Assembly: GCF_024218775.1 (NCBI RefSeq)
Contig: NZ_CP100404.1
Coordinates: 3,286,001 to 3,350,000, forward strand
Origin: Haloarcula marina
GTDB lineage: Archaea; Halobacteriota; Halobacteria; Halobacteriales; Haloarculaceae
Direction: 5' to 3'
Length of the DNA stretch: 64,000 nt
The notes below the pieces were generated by a model. That model saw nothing but the letters and a program-made list of their open reading frames with translations. It was not told the DNA's origin and searched no databases. This document shows, piece after piece, positions 9,637 to 18,338 of the stretch; position 1 is the stretch's first letter, and the number at the start of each line of letters is the position of its first letter. The translations under genes and the position numbers were made by a program.

Positions 9637-9855
9637 TGTGTGGTGGTAGGGTTGGAGCGACTTGAGGCTAGCGAGGGGTGCGAACGGAGTTCGCGGCCCG
9701 CCGAATGAGCGAGCGTCGAAGCCGCGAACAGTAGCGAGGTTCTGACCGACAGGGAAGAACCGCGAAGCGGAACGGGAACGGAGTGAGTCGTGGAGCAATA
9801 GGTGGGGCGCGAAGCGACCCGCGAGCAGTGAGAGCCGACAAAACCGCGTCTCGGT

Positions 9856-10017
9856 TCACGGCTCTTGGACGTCGAACGGCAGGTCGTCCGGGTCTTCGGT
9901 GACCAGCCACCACTTCTGGTTGCCGTCGGCGTGCCGTCGCTCAGTGTGGGTGCGCAGTTCCTCGAACCCGTCGAAGTCGCGGCCGCAGATGTGACAGCGG
10001 TAGTGGTGTTTCGTCAT
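9856..10017 (-). CDS. small C2H2 zinc-finger protein
   Basis: A 53-residue protein with one classical zinc finger: Cys8-x2-Cys11-x12-His24-x4-His29 (CHIC … HTERRH). An acidic tail ending DLPFDVQEP follows. Proteins of this size and shape are common in haloarchaea and may act in transcription or as protein-binding adaptors, but no target can be read here. ATG at 10017 is the only sensible start. The coding signature is clear although the gene is short. It lies 39 nt downstream of the rubrerythrin-like gene on the same strand. Confidence 0.85.
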   Translation of the reverse strand: MTKHHYRCHICGRDFDGFEELRTHTERRHADGNQKWWLVTEDPDDLPFDVQEP

Positions 10018-10056
10018 GGCGGGCAGTTCTCGCCGTGCGAGTTAGTAACTCGGCGC

Positions 10057-10671
10057 TTAACAGACCGGCTTGGGGTTGACACCGAGGTCTTCCAGCGTCT
10101 CGAAGTAGTCGTCGTACGCGGCGGCCACCACGTCGACGGCGGCGGCCTCGGCCGCGTCCCAATCGTCGTCGTTCTCGCAGTTCTCGTCCAGCAGTTCGGC
10201 GGCCTCCTCGCGCAGGACCTCGATGTCCGACCGCGCACTCCGGAAGGTACTCGCGGTCTGTGGGTCCGCCTGCCCGGTGAAGAAGCCGGTGAGTTGGCCC
10301 TTCGTCTTCTCGTCGACGAGTGCCCACCCGACGAGGCCCCCGAGGCGTTCGACCGTCGACTCGAAGTCGTCGAGGACGTCGTGCATCGCGAAGTCTCGGT
10401 CGGCGGGGTCCGCGCCCACGTCGTCCAGTCGGTCGGCGGCGTCTCCGGCCGCGTCGGCGAACAGCGCGGCGGCCGCGTCGTCTGACTCGTCGTCGGCCCA
10501 CGCCGAGAAGGTGTCGTGAGCGGCCTGTTCGCGGGCCGCCGCGGCCGCGCGGACGGCCTCGGGGTTCATCTCGCCGCCGGTGTCGGCGTACAGCGTCTTC
10601 GAGGAGCCGAGTCGGGAGAGTTCGGTCTGCTGGTCGTCGCGCACGGCGTCGAGGAGGTCGCTGGCTGTCAT
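10057..10671 (-). CDS. rubrerythrin-like helical protein
   Basis: A 204-residue, very acidic, mostly helical protein starting MTASDLLDAVRDDQQTELS. The pattern LSRLGSSKTLYADTGGEM followed by long Ala-rich helices resembles a haloarchaeal family usually annotated as rubrerythrin-like. The two ExxH di-iron motifs of true rubrerythrins are not evident, so an iron-peroxidase role should not be assumed. It is upstream of the small zinc-finger gene on the same strand, with a short gap that allows co-transcription. Confidence is high that it is a gene and low for function. Confidence 0.7.
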   Translation of the reverse strand: MTASDLLDAVRDDQQTELSRLGSSKTLYADTGGEMNPEAVRAAAAAREQAAHDTFSAWADDESDDAAAALFADAAGDAADRLDDVGADPADRDFAMHDVLDDFESTVERLGGLVGWALVDEKTKGQLTGFFTGQADPQTASTFRSARSDIEVLREEAAELLDENCENDDDWDAAEAAAVDVVAAAYDDYFETLEDLGVNPKPVC

Positions 10672-10717
10672 AGTCCGGACTGCGCCCGGCGCGGGCTTGA
10701 AACCGTCGGACCCGCGC

Positions 10718-11707
10718 TTACCCGTGCCACGCCCCGCGGCGCTCGTCGTAGGTAGCGTCGGCGAGTCGGGCCGGTATCGCCGCCTCGTCGACCCCGAAGG
10801 CGACCAGCAGTTGCCGGGCGACGTGCCAACTGGCCGCCTCGCGGTCGAGGTCCACGAGCAGGATTTCGACGCGCGTGTACGTCTCTATCGCGCCGTCGGC
10901 GTCCGGGTCGGTCCCCTCTACGCGCGCGCACGACCCCGCGTCCGGTCGGCACTCGGCCGACGCCACCGGTTCGACGACGACATCGGCCGTCTCGGGGTCG
11001 TCGACGACATCCACCGAGACGTTCGCGGGGACGGTGCCGTCGGCCCCCTCACCGACGTAGGCCGCGGCATACGCGACTTCCTCGCGGTAGGCCGCCCGTT
11101 CGGCGTCCGACAGGCCCTCTCCGCGGACGGCGACCGTCAGCGTCGAATCGTTCCACGGGACGGGTCGCTCGCTGGCGTTCGGTCGCGGGAGCGTCGCGAG
11201 GGCGCGCTCGTGACGCATCACGTCACGCGGCGCGTCGTCGTGCGAGCGTCCGAGCAAGTGCCCCACCTCGTGCATGGCGACGAGGCGCGTCGAGTCGTCG
11301 TCGAACCCCCGCTGGACCCGCACCGTCGCGGGCCAGTCGACCCGGGTCGTCGCGTTGATTCGCGGCGCACACCCCGCCGAGTAGTCGGTGTCCCCGCAGT
11401 CACCGACCGTCTCGACGAACCGTACCTCGACGATGGGACCCGCAGTCGTCGGCGTCTCGCCGGGGTCGACCAGTCGGAACTCGGTCTCGAACCCGGCGTA
11501 CTCGGCGGCGTGGCTCTCCCAATAGGTCAGTGCGTCGCGCGTGAGCGCACGCTCGCGGTCCGTTCCGTCGACGGCGACGGCCACCGTCTCGTCGGCGAAC
11601 GGATGCCGCTGTTCGCCCAACTCCCCGACCGCCTCCGAAGCGGCACTACATCCGCTCACGGTCACGAGGGCGACCGCTACGAGTGCGACCGCCGTCCGTC
11701 GGTCCAT
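10718..11707 (-). CDS. metzincin-like zinc metalloprotease lipoprotein
   Basis: A 329-residue secreted lipoprotein. The N-terminus has a short basic start, a hydrophobic stretch and the lipobox VSGC with the lipidated Cys at 20. The extended zinc motif HEVGHLLGRSH supplies His146, Glu147, His150 and His156, and Met164 in DVMRHE fits the Met-turn, so the protein looks like an archaeal metzincin (matrixin/archaemetzincin-like). Two extra Cys (104, 113) may form a disulfide outside the membrane. The C-terminal half has no recognised domain. Substrates are unknown. It follows the RNase P RNA gene on the same strand. Confidence 0.8.
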   Translation of the reverse strand: MDRRTAVALVAVALVTVSGCSAASEAVGELGEQRHPFADETVAVAVDGTDRERALTRDALTYWESHAAEYAGFETEFRLVDPGETPTTAGPIVEVRFVETVGDCGDTDYSAGCAPRINATTRVDWPATVRVQRGFDDDSTRLVAMHEVGHLLGRSHDDAPRDVMRHERALATLPRPNASERPVPWNDSTLTVAVRGEGLSDAERAAYREEVAYAAAYVGEGADGTVPANVSVDVVDDPETADVVVEPVASAECRPDAGSCARVEGTDPDADGAIETYTRVEILLVDLDREAASWHVARQLLVAFGVDEAAIPARLADATYDERRGAWHG

Positions 11708-11751
11708 CGTCCGGAGGTGGGCCTACGCGTATTTTTCAGTTGCGGCCGCAA

Positions 11752-12154
11752 ACCGGCTGAGGGGAGTAAGCCCCCTTCTGTTCGGGCCAGCATTCGGCTG
11801 AGCGGCCGCGTCCAACGCTCGCGCGCGGTGCCGAACTACCTGTCGACGCGGCCTTGCACCGGTGAGGATTCGCCGTTCCATCGGTCCGTCGTCGGCGCGG
11901 GTCGCGGGACGAATCCCCGCGGTCCGCGGTGGCCCTCGGTGGGTTATCTCTCCCTCGCTTCGGTGGCGTGGGGCGCAAAGCGGCCCACGGACCTCGCTCG
12001 GAATTCGCGCACCTCATCGGTCCGACGACGACGTGTCGTTGCTGTTCCAGCGCCGACGGTCTCCCGCCCCGGGCTTGCGCCCGGTCACCTGTTCGACGGG
12101 TGGGGGGACTTTCCTCATGCCTCGCGGCACGGGAGCTGGCCTCCCTCTGCCGGG
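11752..12154 (-). ncRNA. rnpB: RNase P RNA
   Basis: On the minus strand the universal CR-I element GAGGAAAGTCC lies at about 12107–12117. The CR-V partner, ACAGAAGGGGGCTTACT, lies near the 3' end at about 11765–11781. The ends CCGGC (12149–12153) and GCCGG (11753–11757) can pair to close helix P1, giving a length of about 400 nt, normal for an archaeal type A RNA. It is the catalytic RNA that matures tRNA 5' ends. The exact ends are estimated from P1 pairing. A TATA-like GCGTTATCC lies about 20–30 nt upstream. Confidence 0.92.
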
Positions 12155-12326
12155 TGAGCGTAGACGACAGGCGGGGATAACGCTTACCAACCGCCTCGTC
12201 ACCGGGCGGCCCACGCAGCGCGCTCGCCCGACCAGCGAGAATGCGACGGTCTCACCGGTTCACAGGGGTCTGCGACGCCGCACCGGCTTTGTCTCGGCGC
12301 GGCCGGAGTCGGTTCAACCAATCCAT

Positions 12327-15300
12327 ATGTTTTTTGTTTCGGCGACGAAGGCCGTAGCTAAGAGACAAACTGTGGACGTGAATCGAGTGCTGTCGGTGAC
12401 GTTGGCGCTGCTCTGCATCGCGAGTTTCGGGCTCTCGGCCCCGTTGTTGCAGTCGGGGCCGACAGCGTCGGTGTCCCCCGCTGGCGACGCGATGCCGGGA
12501 CAGGCACAGAGTGCGCTCCCAGTCGGTGGGATGTCAGGTGCAGGGGTCTCCGACACGGGCGACGGCGAACAGGCGTCCTCCTCGTCCTCGACGGGGTCGG
12601 GCGGCGCGGGGGCGGGAAGTGACGCCCGTTCGAGCGAGGTCGGTGACGGGAGCGGCGGCGACCCCACGGGTGCCGCGACGAACACGGCGTGGGACCAAGC
12701 GGCGCTCGAACGGTCGCTGTCGCAGTCGGCCGACGGCGGCCTCACGTCGACCGCGGGCGGTGGGACCGGTGGCGCGACGAGTTCCGAATCCGGAGCGACG
12801 GCCGGTGGCGAAGCGAGCGAGCAACAGGTCGGAACCGAGACCGGCGGTGACGGGTCAGCGACCGCTACCCCGTCGGGAGGGAGCGGGAGCGGCGAGAGCG
12901 GCGCTGAAGGCGACGACGGCGGCAACAGTGCGGGCTCCGGTCCGACCGCCGACTGCACGCGAGCGGACGCCACCAGACTCGGCCTCGACGGGGCGGCGCT
13001 CGTGGACGTGGTCGGCGACACCTGCGGCATCGGCCCGCAAGAAGACCCCTACTGGCGCGTGGCGTCGTACGCGACGTACACGGGGGTCGGATGGGCCCCG
13101 AGCGACGCCGAGCGTCGGCGACCGTCGAGTGACTACCCCGCGAGCGGACAGACCGTCCGCTTGCGCTACACCGTCGTCAACGAGACGGACGCGGCCCCGG
13201 TCCCGTGGCGACCGACCGCCGTCTCCGGCCTCGGCGGGCCACAGTTGACGGGCGCGGGCGTCGAGCAACCGGCGACGCTCGAGAACGGGACGACGTTCAC
13301 CGCCGCGGCGACGCTACCGTCCTGGTCGCCCCGGACCCTCCAGCGTGCCGGGCGGGACTACCCGGACGCCGTCGAACGACGGTACACGGCGCTCCCGAGC
13401 GACACGCCGGAGCGCCTCGACCGCCTGAGCGAGCGCGTGACGCGCAACGCGTCGACGCCCTACGAGTCGGCGGTCCTCGTCGAGCAGTGGCTCCAGACCG
13501 AGAAGGGCTATTCGACCCAAATCGACCGACCGGACGGCACCGTCGCCACGGCGTTCGCCACCGAGATGGAGCGGGGCTACTGCATGTACTTCGCGACGAC
13601 GATGGTCGCGATGCTCCGGACGCAGGGCGTCCCCGCGCGGTACGTCAGCGGCTACTCACCGTCCGCGGGCCAGACCGCAGACGGCGACCTCAAAATCGAC
13701 CGTGCGAAGGCCCACGCGTGGGTCGAGGTGTACTTCCCGGAGACCGGTTGGGTCACCTTCGACCCGACGCCGTCCGACCGGGAGACGCTCCGCGAGACGG
13801 GAACGACCCGGGCGTCCGTCGCCGCGCCGACCGCCGCCCCCGACTTCGCGCCGGTCACGACGGACGCCAGCCAGCAGTCCGGCGGCGACCTGCCGCCAGA
13901 GATTACCGACGTCAACATCAGATACGACGGGCGCGTCGTTCCCGGCAACGAAATCGGCGTCATCGTCACCGCCGACGGGAACCGCGTCGGGGACGCCGTC
14001 GTGACGTTCAACGGGAAGCGAGTCGGGCGCACGGACTCCCTCGGTCGGGTTCGCGGCGTCGTCCCGTACGTCGCGGAGTTCGACGTCGACGTGTTCAAAG
14101 CGCGGGAGACGAGCGACGATGCGAGCCGATCGGGCACGCAGACCGACGGCGGCCAGACGGACGGGACGCAGTCCGACAGCACCGACGGCCAACAATCCGG
14201 CCCGCGGGACGGCGGGGGGCAGACGCAGGACGGCACGTCGTCGGGCGGGGCTTCCCAGTCCGGGGAGTCGGCCGGCGGCCAGTCACCGGGCGGCCAATCG
14301 CCCGCCGAAGCCGCCAGCGGCGGGGGCGACGGTCCCGTCACCCTCCCGGGGTCCATCACGATTCCCGACTCGACGGTCCTGTATCACGTCGAGATACTCG
14401 GCGTGAGCGACGGCGAGAGCGAGGAGACGCGGTCGGTCTCCAGCGGTCGGGCCCCCGATTCGAGGGCGTCGCCGTCGTTCGCGCCGGTGTTCGCCCAACA
14501 GAGCGACGACGGGACCCGCGACCTGAACACGACCATCGGCCTCTCGAACATCGAGACGCGGACGCCCGGCACGAACGCGACGATTCGGGCCGAAATCGAG
14601 GGGATTCCCGTCCGGGACGCCACCGTCGCCGTCGACGGCGTCCCCGTGACGACCACCGACGGGAACGGGGAGGCATCGGTCGCCGTCCCCTACAGCGAGT
14701 CGTTCACCGTGACGGTCACGCGCGGGGACGCCCGCGGCGAACGGACCTACACCGGTATCGACACCGACATCGACGTGACCGCGCCCACCCTGTCCAACGA
14801 GACGGTCGACACGCCGGGGACGAACGCGACGGTCCGGGCCGACATCAACGGCGTGGCCGTCCCGAACGCCACGGTCCGGGTCGCCGGAGACATCGTCGCA
14901 CAGACCGACCGCGACGGGGCGGCGACCGTCACCGTTCCCTACCGGAACGAGTACGCCATCGCCGTCAGACGCAGCGGTGCGGCGGGGCGAACCGCCGTTC
15001 GCGGGACGGACCTGAACGTCTCGCTGGCCGTCGGGGACCAGCGGCGACCCGGCCGGGAGGTCCGGGTGCGCGCGACGGTCGACGGGGTTCCCGTCCGAGA
15101 CGCCACCGTCGCCATCGGCGGGCAACGGGTCGGCGAAACCGACGCGGACGGGGTCGCACGCGTGTCTATCCCCTACGTCCGAGAGGGGCCGGTGACGGTG
15201 CGACGCGCCGAGGCCAGCGGCCAGCGAGCCTTCGCCGTCGTCACCGACACCGCCCTCACTATCGCCGGCGACCCGGTTCCCGGGCGAGAGCACCGCGTCA

Positions 15301-16457
15301 CCGCGACGCTGGGCGGGGCCGCGTTTCGCGGGGCCGCCGTCTTCGTCGACGGCGAGCGACGGGCGACGACCGGTGAGAACGGGACCGCGACCGTCACCGT
15401 CCCCTACGCCGAGCGCCTGAACGTGACCGTCAGGCGCGGCGAACTCGACGAACGAACGACCGCGCCGCTCCCGACGGACATCAACGTCACCCTCTCCGGC
15501 CATCCGATTCCGACCCAGCGGGTGACCGTCAACACGACCATCGCTGGCTACCCCGTCGCGAACGCGACGGTGCGCCGCGGCGAGAACGGAAGCGTCGTGG
15601 CCCGGACCGCCGAGAACGGGACGTTCACCGCGACGGTCCCCTTCCTGCCGCCGCGGTCCGCGTTCGCCCTGACAGTCACTCGCGGCGCGGCCTCCGGTGC
15701 GGTCACGCGGACGCTGCTCCCGTTCTACGGCGGTCTCGCGCTCTTGCTCGTCGGCGTCGCCGGTGGCTTACAGCGCCGCTACGGACTGCTCGGGCGGGCC
15801 GTTCGGGGCGGCGAGGCCACGGCGGGCCTGACTCGCCGAACCGTCAGAGCCGTCGTCGACACCGTCCTCAAACTCGGCGAGGTGGTCGCCGCCGCCGGTC
15901 GTGCGGTCGTCGGCGTCGGTCGGCGCGTCCTGACCGCCGTCCGAGACGCCCTCCGGCAGGCCCCGACGCTGCTCGCCGGTATCGCGGCGTTGGCCGGGTC
16001 GTTGGCCGCGTGGCTTCGGACGCTCCCCGCCCAACTCCGGCGACTCCCGGCCCGCTTGCGGGCCGTGTTCACCTCGTCGCCGTCGCTGGACGCCGACGGT
16101 CCCGGCCCGAGCGACCCGGCGGTGATGCGGGCCGGAGATGACGAGTCGGGCCCCGACGAGGCGACGGTCGAGACGGTCGTGGATGCGTGGGTGACCCTCG
16201 CCGAGAACACGCCCCGGACGGCGCTGACCGAGACGCCCGCGCGGGTGGCGACGGCCGCGACGGCCTACGGCTACCCCACGCGGCAGGTCCGGCGGATTAC
16301 CGAGGCGTTCCAGCGGGTACGCTACGGCCACTACTCGCTCGACACTGACCGCTTGCAGTCGGTCACGGAGGCCGCCGACACGCTCCGGTCACCGGACGAG
16401 GGCGACGGCGACGACCCGGACACTGTCGGTGACCGAGAGGAGGGCGGGGACCGATGA
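12327..16457 (+). CDS. giant membrane transglutaminase-like protein with six Ig-like repeats and DUF4129
   Basis: A protein of about 1376 residues. In order: a hydrophobic signal or anchor (about 20–45), a long Ser/Gly/Asp-rich linker, and a transglutaminase/protease-fold domain with the triad Cys419 (GYCMYF), His463 (KAHAWVEV) and Asp479 (TFDPT). Six related Ig/CarboxypepD_reg-like repeats follow, each with a T-D-x-x-G-x-A-x-V-x-V/I-PY core. A membrane segment (about 1133–1150), a basic amphipathic region and a C-terminal DUF4129 end the protein. The first ATG is at 12327, inside an AT-rich TATA-like stretch; GTG codons at 12372 or 12378 may be the true start, giving VNRVLSVTLALL as signal. 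It overlaps the next gene by 4 nt. It probably modifies or cross-links envelope proteins. Confidence 0.88.
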   Translation: MFFVSATKAVAKRQTVDVNRVLSVTLALLCIASFGLSAPLLQSGPTASVSPAGDAMPGQAQSALPVGGMSGAGVSDTGDGEQASSSSSTGSGGAGAGSDARSSEVGDGSGGDPTGAATNTAWDQAALERSLSQSADGGLTSTAGGGTGGATSSESGATAGGEASEQQVGTETGGDGSATATPSGGSGSGESGAEGDDGGNSAGSGPTADCTRADATRLGLDGAALVDVVGDTCGIGPQEDPYWRVASYATYTGVGWAPSDAERRRPSSDYPASGQTVRLRYTVVNETDAAPVPWRPTAVSGLGGPQLTGAGVEQPATLENGTTFTAAATLPSWSPRTLQRAGRDYPDAVERRYTALPSDTPERLDRLSERVTRNASTPYESAVLVEQWLQTEKGYSTQIDRPDGTVATAFATEMERGYCMYFATTMVAMLRTQGVPARYVSGYSPSAGQTADGDLKIDRAKAHAWVEVYFPETGWVTFDPTPSDRETLRETGTTRASVAAPTAAPDFAPVTTDASQQSGGDLPPEITDVNIRYDGRVVPGNEIGVIVTADGNRVGDAVVTFNGKRVGRTDSLGRVRGVVPYVAEFDVDVFKARETSDDASRSGTQTDGGQTDGTQSDSTDGQQSGPRDGGGQTQDGTSSGGASQSGESAGGQSPGGQSPAEAASGGGDGPVTLPGSITIPDSTVLYHVEILGVSDGESEETRSVSSGRAPDSRASPSFAPVFAQQSDDGTRDLNTTIGLSNIETRTPGTNATIRAEIEGIPVRDATVAVDGVPVTTTDGNGEASVAVPYSESFTVTVTRGDARGERTYTGIDTDIDVTAPTLSNETVDTPGTNATVRADINGVAVPNATVRVAGDIVAQTDRDGAATVTVPYRNEYAIAVRRSGAAGRTAVRGTDLNVSLAVGDQRRPGREVRVRATVDGVPVRDATVAIGGQRVGETDADGVARVSIPYVREGPVTVRRAEASGQRAFAVVTDTALTIAGDPVPGREHRVTATLGGAAFRGAAVFVDGERRATTGENGTATVTVPYAERLNVTVRRGELDERTTAPLPTDINVTLSGHPIPTQRVTVNTTIAGYPVANATVRRGENGSVVARTAENGTFTATVPFLPPRSAFALTVTRGAASGAVTRTLLPFYGGLALLLVGVAGGLQRRYGLLGRAVRGGEATAGLTRRTVRAVVDTVLKLGEVVAAAGRAVVGVGRRVLTAVRDALRQAPTLLAGIAALAGSLAAWLRTLPAQLRRLPARLRAVFTSSPSLDADGPGPSDPAVMRAGDDESGPDEATVETVVDAWVTLAENTPRTALTETPARVATAATAYGYPTRQVRRITEAFQRVRYGHYSLDTDRLQSVTEAADTLRSPDEGDGDDPDTVGDREEGGDR

Positions 16458-17083
16458 TACGGACCCTGATTCGCCTCACGAAGTTGCTCGTCGTCGGCGC
16501 ACTCGTCGGCGGGGCGGCCGTGGGACTGCTCCGTCCGGCGGCGTACCCGCCGGTCGTGGGGACCGCCCTGGGACTCGTCGAGACGGAGACGCCCCTGCTG
16601 TGGGTGGCTGTCGGGGCCGTCGCGGGCCTCGTCACGGCGGCCATCACCACCACGCAGGCGCGGACCCGCCGCGCCGAGTTGGACGTCGGGACCCCCGAAC
16701 TGGCCAGTTCGAGCGAGGAGTCGGTCGTTCAGCGCGACCTCGAGGACCGAATCGAACGGGTTCGGGCCGAGGGCGACGACGCCGCCGTGGACCCGCAGAG
16801 CGTCGTGGCGGACCTCAGGCGGGCGGTGGTGACGCTGGTCGCGGAGACCGAACAGCTACCCACCGAGGCCGCCCGCGAACGGGTCCGCGACGGGTCCTGG
16901 ACCGACGACGCGTACGTCGCGGCGGTTCTGAGTCCCGACGACGAACGTCGGCCCTCGCTGCCGACCCGAGTCTGGGAGTGGTTCCTCGGCCCGCGGGCCG
17001 TCGCCCGGCGCGTGGCCCGCATCGAGCGAGCGCTGTTGGCCTACGTCGAGGAGCGACAGTCAGGAGGCGACATCGATGAGTGA
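16454..17083 (+). CDS. small membrane protein of the MoxR/DUF58 module
   Basis: A 209-residue protein with two predicted membrane helices at the N-terminus (LLVVGALVGGAAVGLL and LLWVAVGAVAGLVTAAI). An acidic cytoplasmic part follows with charged helices (EDRIERVRAEGDDAAVD). ATG overlaps the preceding stop (ATGA), and its own stop overlaps the DUF58 start by 8 nt, so it is translationally coupled on both sides. Haloarchaeal members of this family are known only as uncharacterised. Context suggests a structural partner of the transglutaminase and DUF58 proteins. Confidence 0.85.
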   Translation: MIRTLIRLTKLLVVGALVGGAAVGLLRPAAYPPVVGTALGLVETETPLLWVAVGAVAGLVTAAITTTQARTRRAELDVGTPELASSSEESVVQRDLEDRIERVRAEGDDAAVDPQSVVADLRRAVVTLVAETEQLPTEAARERVRDGSWTDDAYVAAVLSPDDERRPSLPTRVWEWFLGPRAVARRVARIERALLAYVEERQSGGDIDE

Positions 17084-18338
17084 GAGCGACCCGGCGCCCA
17101 TCCGGACCAACCGCTACCGCCACCTCGTCGGCGCGATTCTGCTTCCGGTCGTCCTCGGGGTGACCTTCCAGTCGCCGGTCGTGTACGCCACCGGCGCGGT
17201 CCCCATCGTCTACGTCCTCTACGGCGAACTCAGTACCCCCGACCCGGCGGCGGCACGACTCGACGCGACGCGGTCGCTGGCCCCCACGACGCCCGTTCCC
17301 GGCGAACCCGTCACGGTCACCGTGACGGTCGAGAACACCGGCGACGACGCCGTGACGGACCTGCGTCTCGTCGACGGCGTTCCGGACGAACTGGGCGTCA
17401 CCGACGGGACGCCCCGTCACTCGCTCTCGCTGGCCGCCGGCGAGACGGCGACGTTCGAGTACGACGTCGTCGCGAAACGCGGGACCTACGCGTTCGGCGA
17501 CCTGACGGTCGCCTCCGTCGGCTTGAGCGGCGAATACGACGCTCGCGGGACCGTCCCCGTCGAGACGACGCTCCGCTGTGAGGTGCCCGTCGAAGACGTG
17601 CCGCTGACGAGTCAGACCGCCCGCCGCGCCGGGCAGATTCCGACGGACATCGCGGGGGAGGGAATCAGTTTCCACAGCACCCGCGAGTACCGCACCAGCG
17701 ACCCGGCCCGCCGCATCGACTGGCGGCGCTACGCCCGGACGAACGAACTCTCGACCGTCGAGTATCAGGAGGAACACGCCGCCACGGTGGTCTTGCTGGT
17801 CGACCGCTCGCAGGCCGCGCAGGTCCGGGCGGCCCCCGACCAACCGACCGGTGCGGCGCTGTCGCTGTACGCCGCCGAGCGGACCTTCTACGAACTGCTG
17901 AGCGGCGGGAACCGCGTCGGCGTGGGGTTCTATCCCGACGACGTGACCGCGCTGGCACCGAGCGTTGGGGCTGACCACGCCGCCACCGGCCGAGAGTTGT
18001 TCGAGGCGGAAGACGCCGCTCCGACCGACACGTACGTCAGCGACCCCGCGCGGGACCTCCTGACGTGGCTCCCGTCCGAGGCACAGGTCGTCCTCGTCTC
18101 ACCCCTACTGGACGACGAGATGGTCACGCTCGCGAAGCGACTCGGGGCGCACAGACACGACGTGAGCGTCATCTCCCCGCGGTTAGTCGAGTCAACCAGC
18201 GTCGGGAAAGCGCTCACCGCCGCCAACCGCTCGCGGCGGCTCCGGACGCTGGAGGGGAGCGACGTGCCCGTCGTCGACTGGGACCGCGCCGAACCGCTGC
18301 GTCTCACGCTGGAGTCGTTCGCCCGGAGGTGGCTCTGA
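17076..18338 (+). CDS. DUF58 domain protein
   Basis: A 420-residue protein with two N-terminal membrane helices (about 18–55) and an extracellular domain resembling a CARDB/DUF11 beta-sandwich (VTVTVTVENTGDDAVTDLRLV). The DUF58 core follows at about 200–225 (RTSDPARRIDWRRYARTNEL), and then a vWA-like region begins VVLLVDRS. DUF58 proteins are nearly always encoded with MoxR ATPases and are thought to act in chaperone-like activation or envelope assembly. It overlaps both neighbours (8 nt and 1 nt), and the order here (transglutaminase, small membrane protein, DUF58, polytopic membrane protein) forms one operon. Confidence 0.92.
   Translation: MSESDPAPIRTNRYRHLVGAILLPVVLGVTFQSPVVYATGAVPIVYVLYGELSTPDPAAARLDATRSLAPTTPVPGEPVTVTVTVENTGDDAVTDLRLVDGVPDELGVTDGTPRHSLSLAAGETATFEYDVVAKRGTYAFGDLTVASVGLSGEYDARGTVPVETTLRCEVPVEDVPLTSQTARRAGQIPTDIAGEGISFHSTREYRTSDPARRIDWRRYARTNELSTVEYQEEHAATVVLLVDRSQAAQVRAAPDQPTGAALSLYAAERTFYELLSGGNRVGVGFYPDDVTALAPSVGADHAATGRELFEAEDAAPTDTYVSDPARDLLTWLPSEAQVVLVSPLLDDEMVTLAKRLGAHRHDVSVISPRLVESTSVGKALTAANRSRRLRTLEGSDVPVVDWDRAEPLRLTLESFARRWL

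Noticed and set aside
7294-9708. An 804-codon open frame antisense to uvrB
   Set aside because: It mirrors the third-position GC of uvrB. uvrB is complete with all motifs, and the antisense product matches no fold.
9637-9855. Repeats of GCGAGCGAAG-type sequence between uvrB and the zinc-finger gene
   Set aside because: This is low-complexity GC-rich spacer sequence common in haloarchaeal intergenic regions; no defined unit or function is visible.
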